This document shows, in pieces, positions 32,635-39,084 of a DNA stretch of 64,000 nucleotides. Below the pieces are notes generated by a model. It was not told the DNA's origin. It was given only the letters and a program-made list of their open reading frames with translations, and made no database searches. The stretch spans positions 1 through 64,000 of the forward strand of contig CAVSKX010000004.1 in assembly GCA_963728765.1 (NCBI GenBank). The letters run 5' to 3'. The stretch is from AC-32 sp963728765. GTDB taxonomy: Bacteria > Actinomycetota > Thermoleophilia > Gaiellales > Gaiellaceae. Each line of letters starts with the position of its first letter. Position 1 is the stretch's first letter. The translations under genes were made by a program, and so were the position numbers.

Positions 32635-33245
32635 GAGAACCCGTGCCGCCCGTGCAGGCGGACGAAATGCGCGCCCCCGAGCGAGCGAATCCTTTGCAGC
32701 GCGCCGCGCCGCTTCTCGAACAGAACGACGTCCTCGTCCCCGCCCGGCCCCAGCGGTTGCACGAGCCGTCCGCCGTCGGCGACCTGCTCGGCCAGCGGCG
32801 TCGGCACGCTCGGATACGCGGCCGAGACGAGGATCGCGTCGAACGGCGCCTGCTCGGGCAGCCCCTCGCTCCCGTCACCGACGACGACATGGACGTTCTC
32901 GCGCCCGCCGAGGGCCGCGAGGGCTGCCTCGGCGATGTCTTCGAAGCGCTCGACGCTGAACACCTCGCGCGCGAGTCGAGCGAGCAACGCCGTCTGCCAG
33001 CCGTAGCCGGTCCCGATCTCGAGCACGCGCTCTTCCCAGTCGAGGGACAGCGCCTCGATCATCCGGGCGACGAGCGAAGGCTGAGTCGTGACCTGGCCGT
33101 GAGCAATGGGGATCGGCGCGTCGAAATCCGCCCCGCCGACGAATTCCGCGGGAACGAAGCCGGCGCGCGGCACCGCCGCGATCGCCGCCAGTACCCGCTC
33201 GTCCCGCACGCCGGCGTCGCGCGCCGCTGCGACCAGCGCGTCCAC
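32631..33245 (-). CDS. protein-L-isoaspartate O-methyltransferase family protein
   Basis: A 204-residue SAM enzyme of the PCMT family: RAGFVPAEFVG, HGQVTTQPSLVARMIEAL, motif I VLEIGTGYGWQTALLA (about 70-85) and VVVGDGSEGLPEQAPFDAILVSAA. PCMT repairs isoaspartyl damage in proteins. The Thr/Ser-Gln-Pro substrate element is present as TTQPSL. GTG 33245 is preceded on this strand by CATACT (33257-33252) six bases away. It diverges from the endonuclease V-like gene over only 17 bases. Confidence 0.88.
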   Translation of the reverse strand: MDALVAAARDAGVRDERVLAAIAAVPRAGFVPAEFVGGADFDAPIPIAHGQVTTQPSLVARMIEALSLDWEERVLEIGTGYGWQTALLARLAREVFSVERFEDIAEAALAALGGRENVHVVVGDGSEGLPEQAPFDAILVSAAYPSVPTPLAEQVADGGRLVQPLGPGGDEDVVLFEKRRGALQRIRSLGGAHFVRLHGRHGFS

Positions 33246-33262
33246 GACGCCAGTATGAGCGC

Positions 33263-33922
33263 GTGGGCGAGTGGCCGGGCACGCGCGAGGAGCTGGTCGA
33301 GGAGCAGCTGCGCCTGGCCGCCCTGGACGCTGCGCCGTGGTGGTTCGAGCCGGGCGCGCGGATCGGTGCGGTTTTCGTCTGCTTCGCCCGCGGTGGCAGC
33401 GGGCCCGGTCGCGCCGGAGACCGGGCGTGGGCAGCTGCGTCGGCGGGCCGCAAGACCGTCGCCGTGGCCGGCCGCGCCGGCGCTCCTTACGAGCCGGGCC
33501 TGCTCGCTCTCCGCGAGGGAGCCCTGCTCGAGGCCGCCGTCCGCGCGCTTGCGCATCCGCCGGACGCGCTCCTCGTCGACGCGACCGGGCGCGACCATCC
33601 GCGCCGGGCGGGCCTCGCGCTGCACCTCGGTGCGGTGCTGGACCTGCCGACGGTCGGCGTGACGCACCGCCCGCTCGTCGCCGAGGGCGCATGGCCACCG
33701 GACGTGCGAGGCGCCAGGAGCCCGCTCCTCCTCGACGACGAGCTCGTTGGTTACTGGCTCCGCGCGCGTCCGGGCACGCGCCCGCTCGCCGCCCACGCCG
33801 CATGGCGAACGGATGCGGAGACTGCCGCCGGCGTCGTCCTCGCCACGAGCCGAGTGCGGACGCCCGAGCCGCTCCGACGAGCCCGGCGCCGGGCGCGAGA
33901 AGCCCGGGCAGCTTCTCAGTGA
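33263..33922 (+). CDS. endonuclease V-like protein, divergent active site
   Basis: A 219-residue protein aligning with endonuclease V (deoxyinosine repair) through PYEPGLLALREGALLEAAVRAL, LLVDATGRDHPRRAGLALHLGAVLDLPTVGVTH and VGYWLRARPG. The Glu of the REG motif and the Asp of LLVDATG are kept, but the first catalytic Asp (E. coli GADVGF) aligns with a Phe in GAVFVCF, and the conserved Lys of GVAK is replaced in GVTH. Cleavage activity is therefore doubtful. The GTG start is close to the divergent PCMT start. Confidence 0.75.
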   Translation: MGEWPGTREELVEEQLRLAALDAAPWWFEPGARIGAVFVCFARGGSGPGRAGDRAWAAASAGRKTVAVAGRAGAPYEPGLLALREGALLEAAVRALAHPPDALLVDATGRDHPRRAGLALHLGAVLDLPTVGVTHRPLVAEGAWPPDVRGARSPLLLDDELVGYWLRARPGTRPLAAHAAWRTDAETAAGVVLATSRVRTPEPLRRARRRAREARAASQ

Positions 33923-33925
33923 GGG

Positions 33926-35455
33926 TTACGCCTTCGCGCGAAGCAGCGAGCGCAGGTCGTCGATCGTGTCCGCCTCGTCGGCGCGCTTGTCCGGCCGGTA
34001 GCGCTTCACGCGCGCGAAACGGAGCGCCACGCCGCCGGGGTAGCGAGTCGAGGCTTGCACGCCGTCCAGCGCGATCTCGACGACGAGCTCCGGCCGGACG
34101 AACACCGTGATTCCGCCGCGCTCGGTCTCGCGCTGCAGGAGCTCCTTCGTCTGCCACTCGAGCAGCTCGTCGGTCAGCCCCTTGAAGGTCTTCCCGACCA
34201 TCACGAACTCGCCGCTGCGCGGGTCGCGGACGCCGAGGTGGAGGTTCGAGAGCCGGCCCTGGCGGCGGCCGTGGCCCCACTCGGCGCCGAGGACGACGAG
34301 GTCGTAGGTCCGCACGGGCTTCACCTTCCGCCACGCCTTGCCGCGGCGGCCCGCGGCGTAGAGCGACCCGGCGTCCTTGACCACGACGCCCTCGTGCCCG
34401 GCCGCCAGCGACTCCTCGAGCGCTCGCTCGCCGTCGCTCGGCTCGGAGGTGAGGATCGACGGCACCCGCAGGTGCGGCGCGATCGCCTCGAGCTTCGCCG
34501 CGCGCTCCTCGAGCGGCGTGTCGAGCAGGTCCTCGCCGTCAAGGTGCAGCAGGTCGAAGACGAACGTGCTGATCCCCTCGGGCGGCGTGTCGGCGTCCAG
34601 CTGGGCAACCGTGTCCTGGAACGCGGCCGGGCCGTCGTCGGCCATCCAGATCGCCTCCCCGTCGAGCACGGCCTGCTCCACGTCGAGCCGACGGACCGCC
34701 TCGACGATCCCCGGCAGGGCGTGGGTGATCTCGTTGAGGTTGCGTGTGTAGATGCGCACCTCCTCGCCGCGCCGGTGGATCTGGATGCGGATGCCGTCGA
34801 GCTTCCACTCCACCGAAGAGCGGTCGAAGCTCGAGACCGCGTCGGTCACGCTCTCGGCCGTGGAGGCCAGCATCGGGAAGATCGGGCGGAAGAGCTCGAA
34901 GCCGACCTCGCGCAGTCCTTCCTTGCCACTGCTCATGGCGATGTCGGCGGTGCGCGTGAGGTCTCCCGAGAGCATCAGCGCCCGGCGGGTGAGCTCCGCG
35001 GGGACGCCGGCTGCCCTGGCCACCGCGTCGACCATCACCCCGGCCAGCGCACCCTGTCGCAGCTCGCCCGTGAACAGACGCCTGACGAAGCCGGCTTCCG
35101 GCTCGGTCGCGCGGTCGAGCAGCCCGGCGAGCAGCTTCTTGCGCCGCGCTCCCGACCCGCGTCCCGTTGCCGCCTGGATCTGCGAGATCGCCGTGTCGAG
35201 GTCGGCGACCGTGAGCGTCGGCTCCTCCGCGGGTGCGCTCTCGATGTCGTGTATCGTCGAGTAGCCGACGCCGACGCGGCCCTGCCGCGGAACGCCCGAG
35301 AGCAGCCCCGCCGCGATCGCGACCTCGCTCGGGTCGAGCCTCCGGAGGACGTCGGCGAGGACCGCCACCTTCCGGGAACGCGCGCTGTTCGCTGCGACCT
35401 CCTGCGACGCGGCCACAACCTCGGCGAGTTGCGTCACGGGCGCCCGTTCAGCCAA
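33926..35455 (-). CDS. ligB: ATP-dependent DNA ligase (LigB type)
   Basis: Seals DNA nicks with ATP. The 509-residue chain matches mycobacterial LigB in length and order: an N-terminal DNA-binding domain (about 1-185, ELRQGALAGVMVDAVARAAGV), the adenylation domain with the nucleotidyl Lys in VEWKLDGIRIQIH (K218), VLDGEAI, FVFDLLHLDGEDLL, HEGVVVKDAGSLYAAGRRGKAWRKVKP and the OB domain (VVLGAEWGHGRRQGRLSNLHLG..RYPGGVALRFARVKRYR). The ATG overlaps the upstream aminotransferase by eight bases. Replicative NAD-ligase is not in this window; LigB is usually accessory. Confidence 0.94.
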   Translation of the reverse strand: MAERAPVTQLAEVVAASQEVAANSARSRKVAVLADVLRRLDPSEVAIAAGLLSGVPRQGRVGVGYSTIHDIESAPAEEPTLTVADLDTAISQIQAATGRGSGARRKKLLAGLLDRATEPEAGFVRRLFTGELRQGALAGVMVDAVARAAGVPAELTRRALMLSGDLTRTADIAMSSGKEGLREVGFELFRPIFPMLASTAESVTDAVSSFDRSSVEWKLDGIRIQIHRRGEEVRIYTRNLNEITHALPGIVEAVRRLDVEQAVLDGEAIWMADDGPAAFQDTVAQLDADTPPEGISTFVFDLLHLDGEDLLDTPLEERAAKLEAIAPHLRVPSILTSEPSDGERALEESLAAGHEGVVVKDAGSLYAAGRRGKAWRKVKPVRTYDLVVLGAEWGHGRRQGRLSNLHLGVRDPRSGEFVMVGKTFKGLTDELLEWQTKELLQRETERGGITVFVRPELVVEIALDGVQASTRYPGGVALRFARVKRYRPDKRADEADTIDDLRSLLRAKA

Positions 35456-36590
35456 ACGCTCGCGCGAGGCGCTCGAGCCCGAGCTCCAGCGTCTCGTCGC
35501 TCACCGCGAGGCTGAGCCGCGCATGGCCCGCGCCGCTCGGCCCGAAGCCCTCCCCGGGCGCGAGCACGACGCGGTGCTCGGTGAGCAGGGTCTCGAAGGT
35601 GACACCCTCCGGGAGCTTCAGCCAGACGTAGAAGGTGCCCTCGCAGGCGATCGGCCCGAGCAGCGGCTCGAGGACCTCGAGCACGCGGTCACGCCGGCGC
35701 TGGTAGGTGTCGCGCCGCTCGGCGACGGAGTCCTGCGGCCCGGTCAGCGCCGCGATGCAGGCTTCCTGGATCGGCCGGAAGATCCCGACTCGGCAGTGGT
35801 CGTTCAGCAGGTTGATCCGCTCGACGATCTCCGCGTTGCCGACGACGAACCCGACCCGCCAGCCCGCCATGCCGTAGGACTTGGACATCGAGAACATCTC
35901 GACCCCGACCTCCCTCGCGCCGGGGGTGGCGAGGAAGCTCTTTGGGGTACGCCCGTCGAAGACGAGGTCGCCGTAGGCAAAGTCGTGCACGACGGCGGCA
36001 CCGGTCGTCTCGGCGTAGGCGACCGCCTCCTCGAACGCCCCGTCAGGCACGGCAACGGCTGCGGGGTTGGAGGGGTAGTTCAGGTAAACGGCTGCAACGT
36101 TCTCGGCCGGCGCCTGCGTGAAGTCGGGCGGCCACCCGTTCCCGGGATCGAGCGGCACGTAGGCGATGTCAGCGCCGGCGAGCGCGGGCCCGGACGGGTA
36201 GTCCGGATAGAAAGGATCGGGCAGCACAACCGTCTGCCCCTCCTCGGCGAGCGCGAGGGAGAGCTCGACGATGGCCGTCTTCGTCCCCGGCATGACGGCC
36301 ACGTCCGAGTCCGGATCGAGCGGAACGGCGTAGACGTCGCGGTACCGATCAGCCAGCGCAGCACGCAGTTCCGGGAGTCCGCGGAACGGCGAGTAACCGT
36401 GCACGTCGTCCCGCCCAGTCGCACGCGTGAGCGCTTCGACCACGTGAGCCGGCGGCCCAGTCTCTGGATTTCCACGTCCGAGGTCAATGAACGGGATGCC
36501 TTCTAGGGCGGCCGCCCGTGACACGACTGCGAGCAACGAGCCGAAGTACTGCCGTGGAAGCCGCTCGAGTCGTTGTGGAGATTCACCCAC
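35448..36590 (-). CDS. class I/II PLP-dependent aminotransferase
   Basis: A 380-residue fold-type I aminotransferase: FIDLGRGNPETGPP, HGYSPFRGLPELRAALADRY, MPGTKTAIVELSLALAEEGQTVVLPDPFYPDYPS, YLNYPSNPAA, VVHDFAYGDLVFDG, the PLP-lysine in FSMSKSYGMAGWRVGFVVG, and the Arg near the end (HARLSLAV). It resembles succinyldiaminopimelate/aspartate-type enzymes; the substrate is open. GTG 36590 is chosen because TAGGCT (36604-36599) ends eight bases before it; a longer frame upstream is unrelated. It is co-transcribed with ligB. Confidence 0.9.
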   Translation of the reverse strand: MGESPQRLERLPRQYFGSLLAVVSRAAALEGIPFIDLGRGNPETGPPAHVVEALTRATGRDDVHGYSPFRGLPELRAALADRYRDVYAVPLDPDSDVAVMPGTKTAIVELSLALAEEGQTVVLPDPFYPDYPSGPALAGADIAYVPLDPGNGWPPDFTQAPAENVAAVYLNYPSNPAAVAVPDGAFEEAVAYAETTGAAVVHDFAYGDLVFDGRTPKSFLATPGAREVGVEMFSMSKSYGMAGWRVGFVVGNAEIVERINLLNDHCRVGIFRPIQEACIAALTGPQDSVAERRDTYQRRRDRVLEVLEPLLGPIACEGTFYVWLKLPEGVTFETLLTEHRVVLAPGEGFGPSGAGHARLSLAVSDETLELGLERLARAFG

Positions 36591-36811
36591 GGAGCGGGAG
36601 CCTAGTTCCGTTGACGGCGCCGAGCTTCGTCGGGCCGCGAGTGAAGCGAGGCAGTCAACCGTAGAAGGGTGATGGATCAACCAGCCGCCCCCGCCCGATA
36701 CTCCTCGTGCAACCGAGAGCGCGCCCCGATGCGGCGGGGGCGCCTCGGAGACACGAAGGGCCCTATGCGGCGGGGCCTGGAGATTTACTGCGGCTCTCTC
36801 ACGGGAGACTT

Positions 36812-36846
36812 GAAGCGGGGCCAGGCGGCGGCCCCGCTTCTTGGTT
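36812..36846 (+). terminator. 11-bp hairpin, possible first terminator
   Basis: GAAGCGGGGCC (36812-36822) pairs perfectly with GGCCCCGCTTC (36830-36840) around a 7-base loop and is followed by TTGGTT. It may be a weak terminator or the third helix of the RNA candidate. Confidence 0.5.
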
Positions 36847-36955
36847 GCCGAAATATCCCCCTTCAGGGTGAGGCACAGAACCGCGAGCCGTCGCAGTATG
36901 GGTCTGCGCGACCGGACGCCTGGGCCGCAGAGACGGACGGGACGCGCAAAGTACG

Positions 36956-36983
36956 GGGCGGCCGACGGGCCGCCCTTTCTTTT
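36956..36983 (+). terminator. strong intrinsic terminator
   Basis: GGGCGGCC (36956-36963), loop GACG, GGCCGCCC (36968-36975), then TTTCTTTT (36976-36983). It is the best intrinsic terminator in the window and reads on the plus strand, although no plus-strand gene lies upstream within the gap; this is the main evidence for a noncoding transcript. Confidence 0.8.
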
Positions 36984-37004
36984 GCCGTCATACCTGTCCC
37001 TTTT

Positions 37005-37014
37005 GGACATGTCC
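37005..37014. promoter_or_regulatory. operator-like palindrome before the HNH gene
   Basis: GGACATGTCC is a perfect 10-bp palindrome lying 10 bases upstream of the TAGAGT -10-like box (37024-37029) of the HNH gene, that is between -35 and -10. A related half (TGTCCC) precedes it at 36995. A repressor site is plausible. Confidence 0.35.
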
Positions 37015-37035
37015 CTTGCGGCCTAGAGTGAGGCG

Positions 37036-37383
37036 GTGTTCGAGCCCGGCGAGGTCATTTCTGTCCTCCGACTCGTCGATGCCTGGGATGAGGCGAGCAA
37101 CGGCCGACAGGTCTTCAAGTTCCGACTCGAGCTCGACCCCGAAGCCTCAGGCGCCTCGCCGCAACCCCGAGCAGCCCTCGAGGCAACGCGCATCATTCCA
37201 ACGCCAGTAAAGCTCGCCGTCTGGAAGCGGGACGGCGGACGGTGTGTGCGGTGCGGAAGCAGTGAGAACCTGTACTTCGACCACGTCATCCCGTTTTCTC
37301 GCGGCGGCTCGTCTCTAAGGGAAGAGAACGTGCAGCTTCTTTGCGCGAAGCACAACCTCGAGAAGCACGACGCAATCGTCTAG
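37036..37383 (+). CDS. small HNH endonuclease
   Basis: A 115-residue protein with a C-terminal HNH module: KLAVWKRDGGRCVRCGSSENLYFDHVIPFSRGGSS..ENVQLLCAKHNLEKHD (about 57-113), including the two CxxC-type zinc cysteines, the catalytic DHVIP His and the final H-N-H. The N-terminal 50 residues (EVISVLRLVDAWDEASNGRQVFKFRLELDPEAS) are unplaced. By my count 29 of 115 codons end in A or T, clearly more than in its neighbours, suggesting recent transfer. TAGAGT (37024-37029) ends six bases before GTG 37036. It abuts the convergent EamA gene. Confidence 0.85.
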   Translation: MFEPGEVISVLRLVDAWDEASNGRQVFKFRLELDPEASGASPQPRAALEATRIIPTPVKLAVWKRDGGRCVRCGSSENLYFDHVIPFSRGGSSLREENVQLLCAKHNLEKHDAIV

Positions 37384-38274
37384 CTACGGCGGCGGGATGG
37401 AGGACTCTTCGGGCTCGCCGACCGCTTGGATCACGACTGCGCCGAGGACGATGGCGCCGCCGACGAGGGTTGTCGCGCCGGGCTGCTCGCCCAGGGCGAG
37501 CCACACCCACAGCGGGCCGAGGACGATCTCGAGCAGCGTGATCAGGGCGACCTCGGCGGCCGGGATCAGGCGCGCGCCGATCGAGAGGAAGATCAGGCCG
37601 AGGCCGATCTGCGTGATCCCGAGGCCGGCGAGCAGCGCGAGATCCTCGGCGCCGATCGAGCTCGCCGACGCGAACGGCGCCGCGCACACGAACACGAGCG
37701 CCTGCGAGAGGCACGTCGCCGGCGCCATCGAGACCTGCCGCTGGTGCCGCGTGATCACGATCGTCCCGGCGAACGAGACCGACATCAGCAGCGAGAGCGT
37801 GAAGCCGGCGAGGCTCGGGTGGCTCGGGCCGCCAACCATCAGCCCGACGCCCGCGACCGCTATCGCCATTGCGACCCACGTCCGTCTCGCAACGGGCTCA
37901 CCCACGAACGTGCCGAACACGGCCGCCAGCACTGGTGCCAGCGCCTGCATGAAGAGCACGTTCGCGACGGAGGTGTAGTTCAGGGCAGCGATGAAGGCGC
38001 CCGACGAGACCGCCATCAGCGCGGCCAGCACGAGCCCGGCGCGGCCGATGGCCAGAAACCCTCTGACGACGCGGCCGCGCTCGGCCACGGCGACGTACGC
38101 CAGGATCGCGAGGACAGCAAAGAAGGCGCGGCCGGCGAGCTGCGTCGCGAGGTTGACCGTCAGCTCGCGCTGGAAGAGCCCCGCCGTCGACCAGGCGATC
38201 GCGGCCAGCGCGACGTACGTCCGCCCACGCCGGTGCTGGCGCGCGACGTCGACTGCGAGCGTCGCGGTCGTCAC
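37384..38274 (-). CDS. EamA/DMT-family transporter
   Basis: A 296-residue inner-membrane protein with about ten transmembrane helices in two EamA repeats (AIAWSTAGLFQRELTVNLATQLAGRAFFAVLAILAYVAV...; LAGFTLSLLMSVSFAGTIVITRHQR...). Family members export amino acids, nucleosides or drugs; the substrate is unknown. GTG 38274 is preceded on this strand by TAGGCT (38289-38284) and nine bases. Its stop is adjacent to the HNH stop. The promoter lies in one arm of a large inverted repeat. Confidence 0.87.
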   Translation of the reverse strand: MTTATLAVDVARQHRRGRTYVALAAIAWSTAGLFQRELTVNLATQLAGRAFFAVLAILAYVAVAERGRVVRGFLAIGRAGLVLAALMAVSSGAFIAALNYTSVANVLFMQALAPVLAAVFGTFVGEPVARRTWVAMAIAVAGVGLMVGGPSHPSLAGFTLSLLMSVSFAGTIVITRHQRQVSMAPATCLSQALVFVCAAPFASASSIGAEDLALLAGLGITQIGLGLIFLSIGARLIPAAEVALITLLEIVLGPLWVWLALGEQPGATTLVGGAIVLGAVVIQAVGEPEESSIPPP

Positions 38275-38286
38275 GGCCGCGAGAGC

Positions 38287-38454
38287 CTAGGAGGGTTCGA
38301 CGCAACGCAGTCGATGCTCCCGGGCCGCGCTGCTCGCCCCGATGCTGCGTCCTCTGTCGCGTCCGTACCTCCCGGTACGGACGCTCCCTGCGTCCTTGCC
38401 TCGGAACGACCATCGCGCCCCGGAAGCGCGCGGCGTCCCGTCGAACCCTCCTAG
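38287..38454. repeat. 168-bp inverted-repeat element between divergent genes
   Basis: CTAGGAGGGTTCGACG (38287-38302) is repeated in perfect inversion at 38439-38454. The centre is an 11-bp perfect hairpin (GCGTCCGTACC 38359-38369 / GGTACGGACGC 38374-38384), and intermediate segments are partly complementary, so the element is a long interrupted palindrome. Each terminal arm overlaps the -10-like box of the flanking gene (TAGGCT minus, TAGTGT plus). It could be a MITE-like insertion or a paired operator. Confidence 0.75.
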
Positions 38455-38463
38455 TGTGCGGGC

Positions 38464-39084
38464 ATGCCGCGCTACGTCGGTCGCGAGAACGTGCGCAAGC
38501 GGCTCGAGCCGCTCCAGGATCAGCCCGGCCGCACGACCTACGCGGACGGGGCCGTTCGGATCGAGACCGCGGACGAGACGATCACCGTCCGGCCGCCGTT
38601 CGGCCTCTCGCACGCGCGCGTGTACCAAGATGTCGAGCTCGGGCCGCTGTTCGAGGAGCTCGCGCTCGACCACGTCGTCGCGGCGGTGCTCGTGCGGCTC
38701 GGCGGCTTCGCGATCGGCGTCTTCGAGGGCGAGCGGCTCGTCGTCTCGAAGGTCGGTTCGAGGTTCGTGAAGGGCCGGCACAAGAAGGGTGGCTCCTCGT
38801 CGAACCGCTTCCGGCGGCGGCGCGAGGAGCAGGAGCGGGCGCTTATCGAGGCCGCGGCCGGCACCGCCGGCACCGTCCTCGAGCCGCACCGCGAGCGGAT
38901 CGAGCACGTCGCGCTCGGCGGCGACCGAGCGGCGGCGCGCAAGGTCGTCGAGCAGCTGCCGTGGCTCGGCGACAAGGCGCTGCCGCGCTTCTTCACCGTC
39001 CCGGAGCCGAGGCATCGGGAGCTCGAGCGGCTGCCCTACGACCTGTACTCGGCCGAGATCAGCGAGGAGCCAGCCCGGCCCTGA
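38464..39084 (+). CDS. acVLRF1-family peptidyl-tRNA hydrolase
   Basis: A 206-residue protein of the actinobacterial VLRF1 family, relatives of eukaryotic Vms1/ANKZF1 that release nascent chains from tRNA on stalled or split 60S/50S ribosomes. The eRF1-like core appears in the middle (VVAAVLVRLGGFAIGVFEGERLVVSKVGSRFVKGRHKKGGSSSNRFRRRREEQERAL), with GGSSSNRF at the catalytic-loop position, and an end LERLPYDLYSAEI. The exact catalytic residue is not certain from sequence. TAGTGT (38452-38457) ends six bases before the ATG. It overlaps the convergent MFS gene by 26 bases. Confidence 0.82.
   Translation: MPRYVGRENVRKRLEPLQDQPGRTTYADGAVRIETADETITVRPPFGLSHARVYQDVELGPLFEELALDHVVAAVLVRLGGFAIGVFEGERLVVSKVGSRFVKGRHKKGGSSSNRFRRRREEQERALIEAAAGTAGTVLEPHRERIEHVALGGDRAAARKVVEQLPWLGDKALPRFFTVPEPRHRELERLPYDLYSAEISEEPARP

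Larger units (their letters stand above)
36709..36983 (+). ncRNA. candidate structured noncoding RNA
   Basis: The 445-base gap 36591-37035 has no convincing gene. On the plus strand 36709-36848 can fold into one closed multi-branch structure: GCAACC (36709-36714) with GGTTGC (36843-36848); next to it GAGAGC (36715-36720) with GCTCTC (36793-36798), enclosing hairpin GCGCCCC/GGGGCGC (36721-36743) and a second hairpin (36757-36778); then an 11-bp hairpin (36812-36840). 36849-36955 holds a further hairpin (GTCGCAG.. CTGCGCGAC, 36890-36912), and a canonical terminator ends the unit at 36983. GATACT (36697-36702) could be the -10. No known RNA family was recognised. Confidence 0.5.

Noticed and set aside
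36669..37031. 120-codon plus-strand frame through the structured-RNA gap
   Set aside because: Its third codon positions lack the G/C bias of genes here, it runs through hairpins and a terminator, and the residues resemble nothing.
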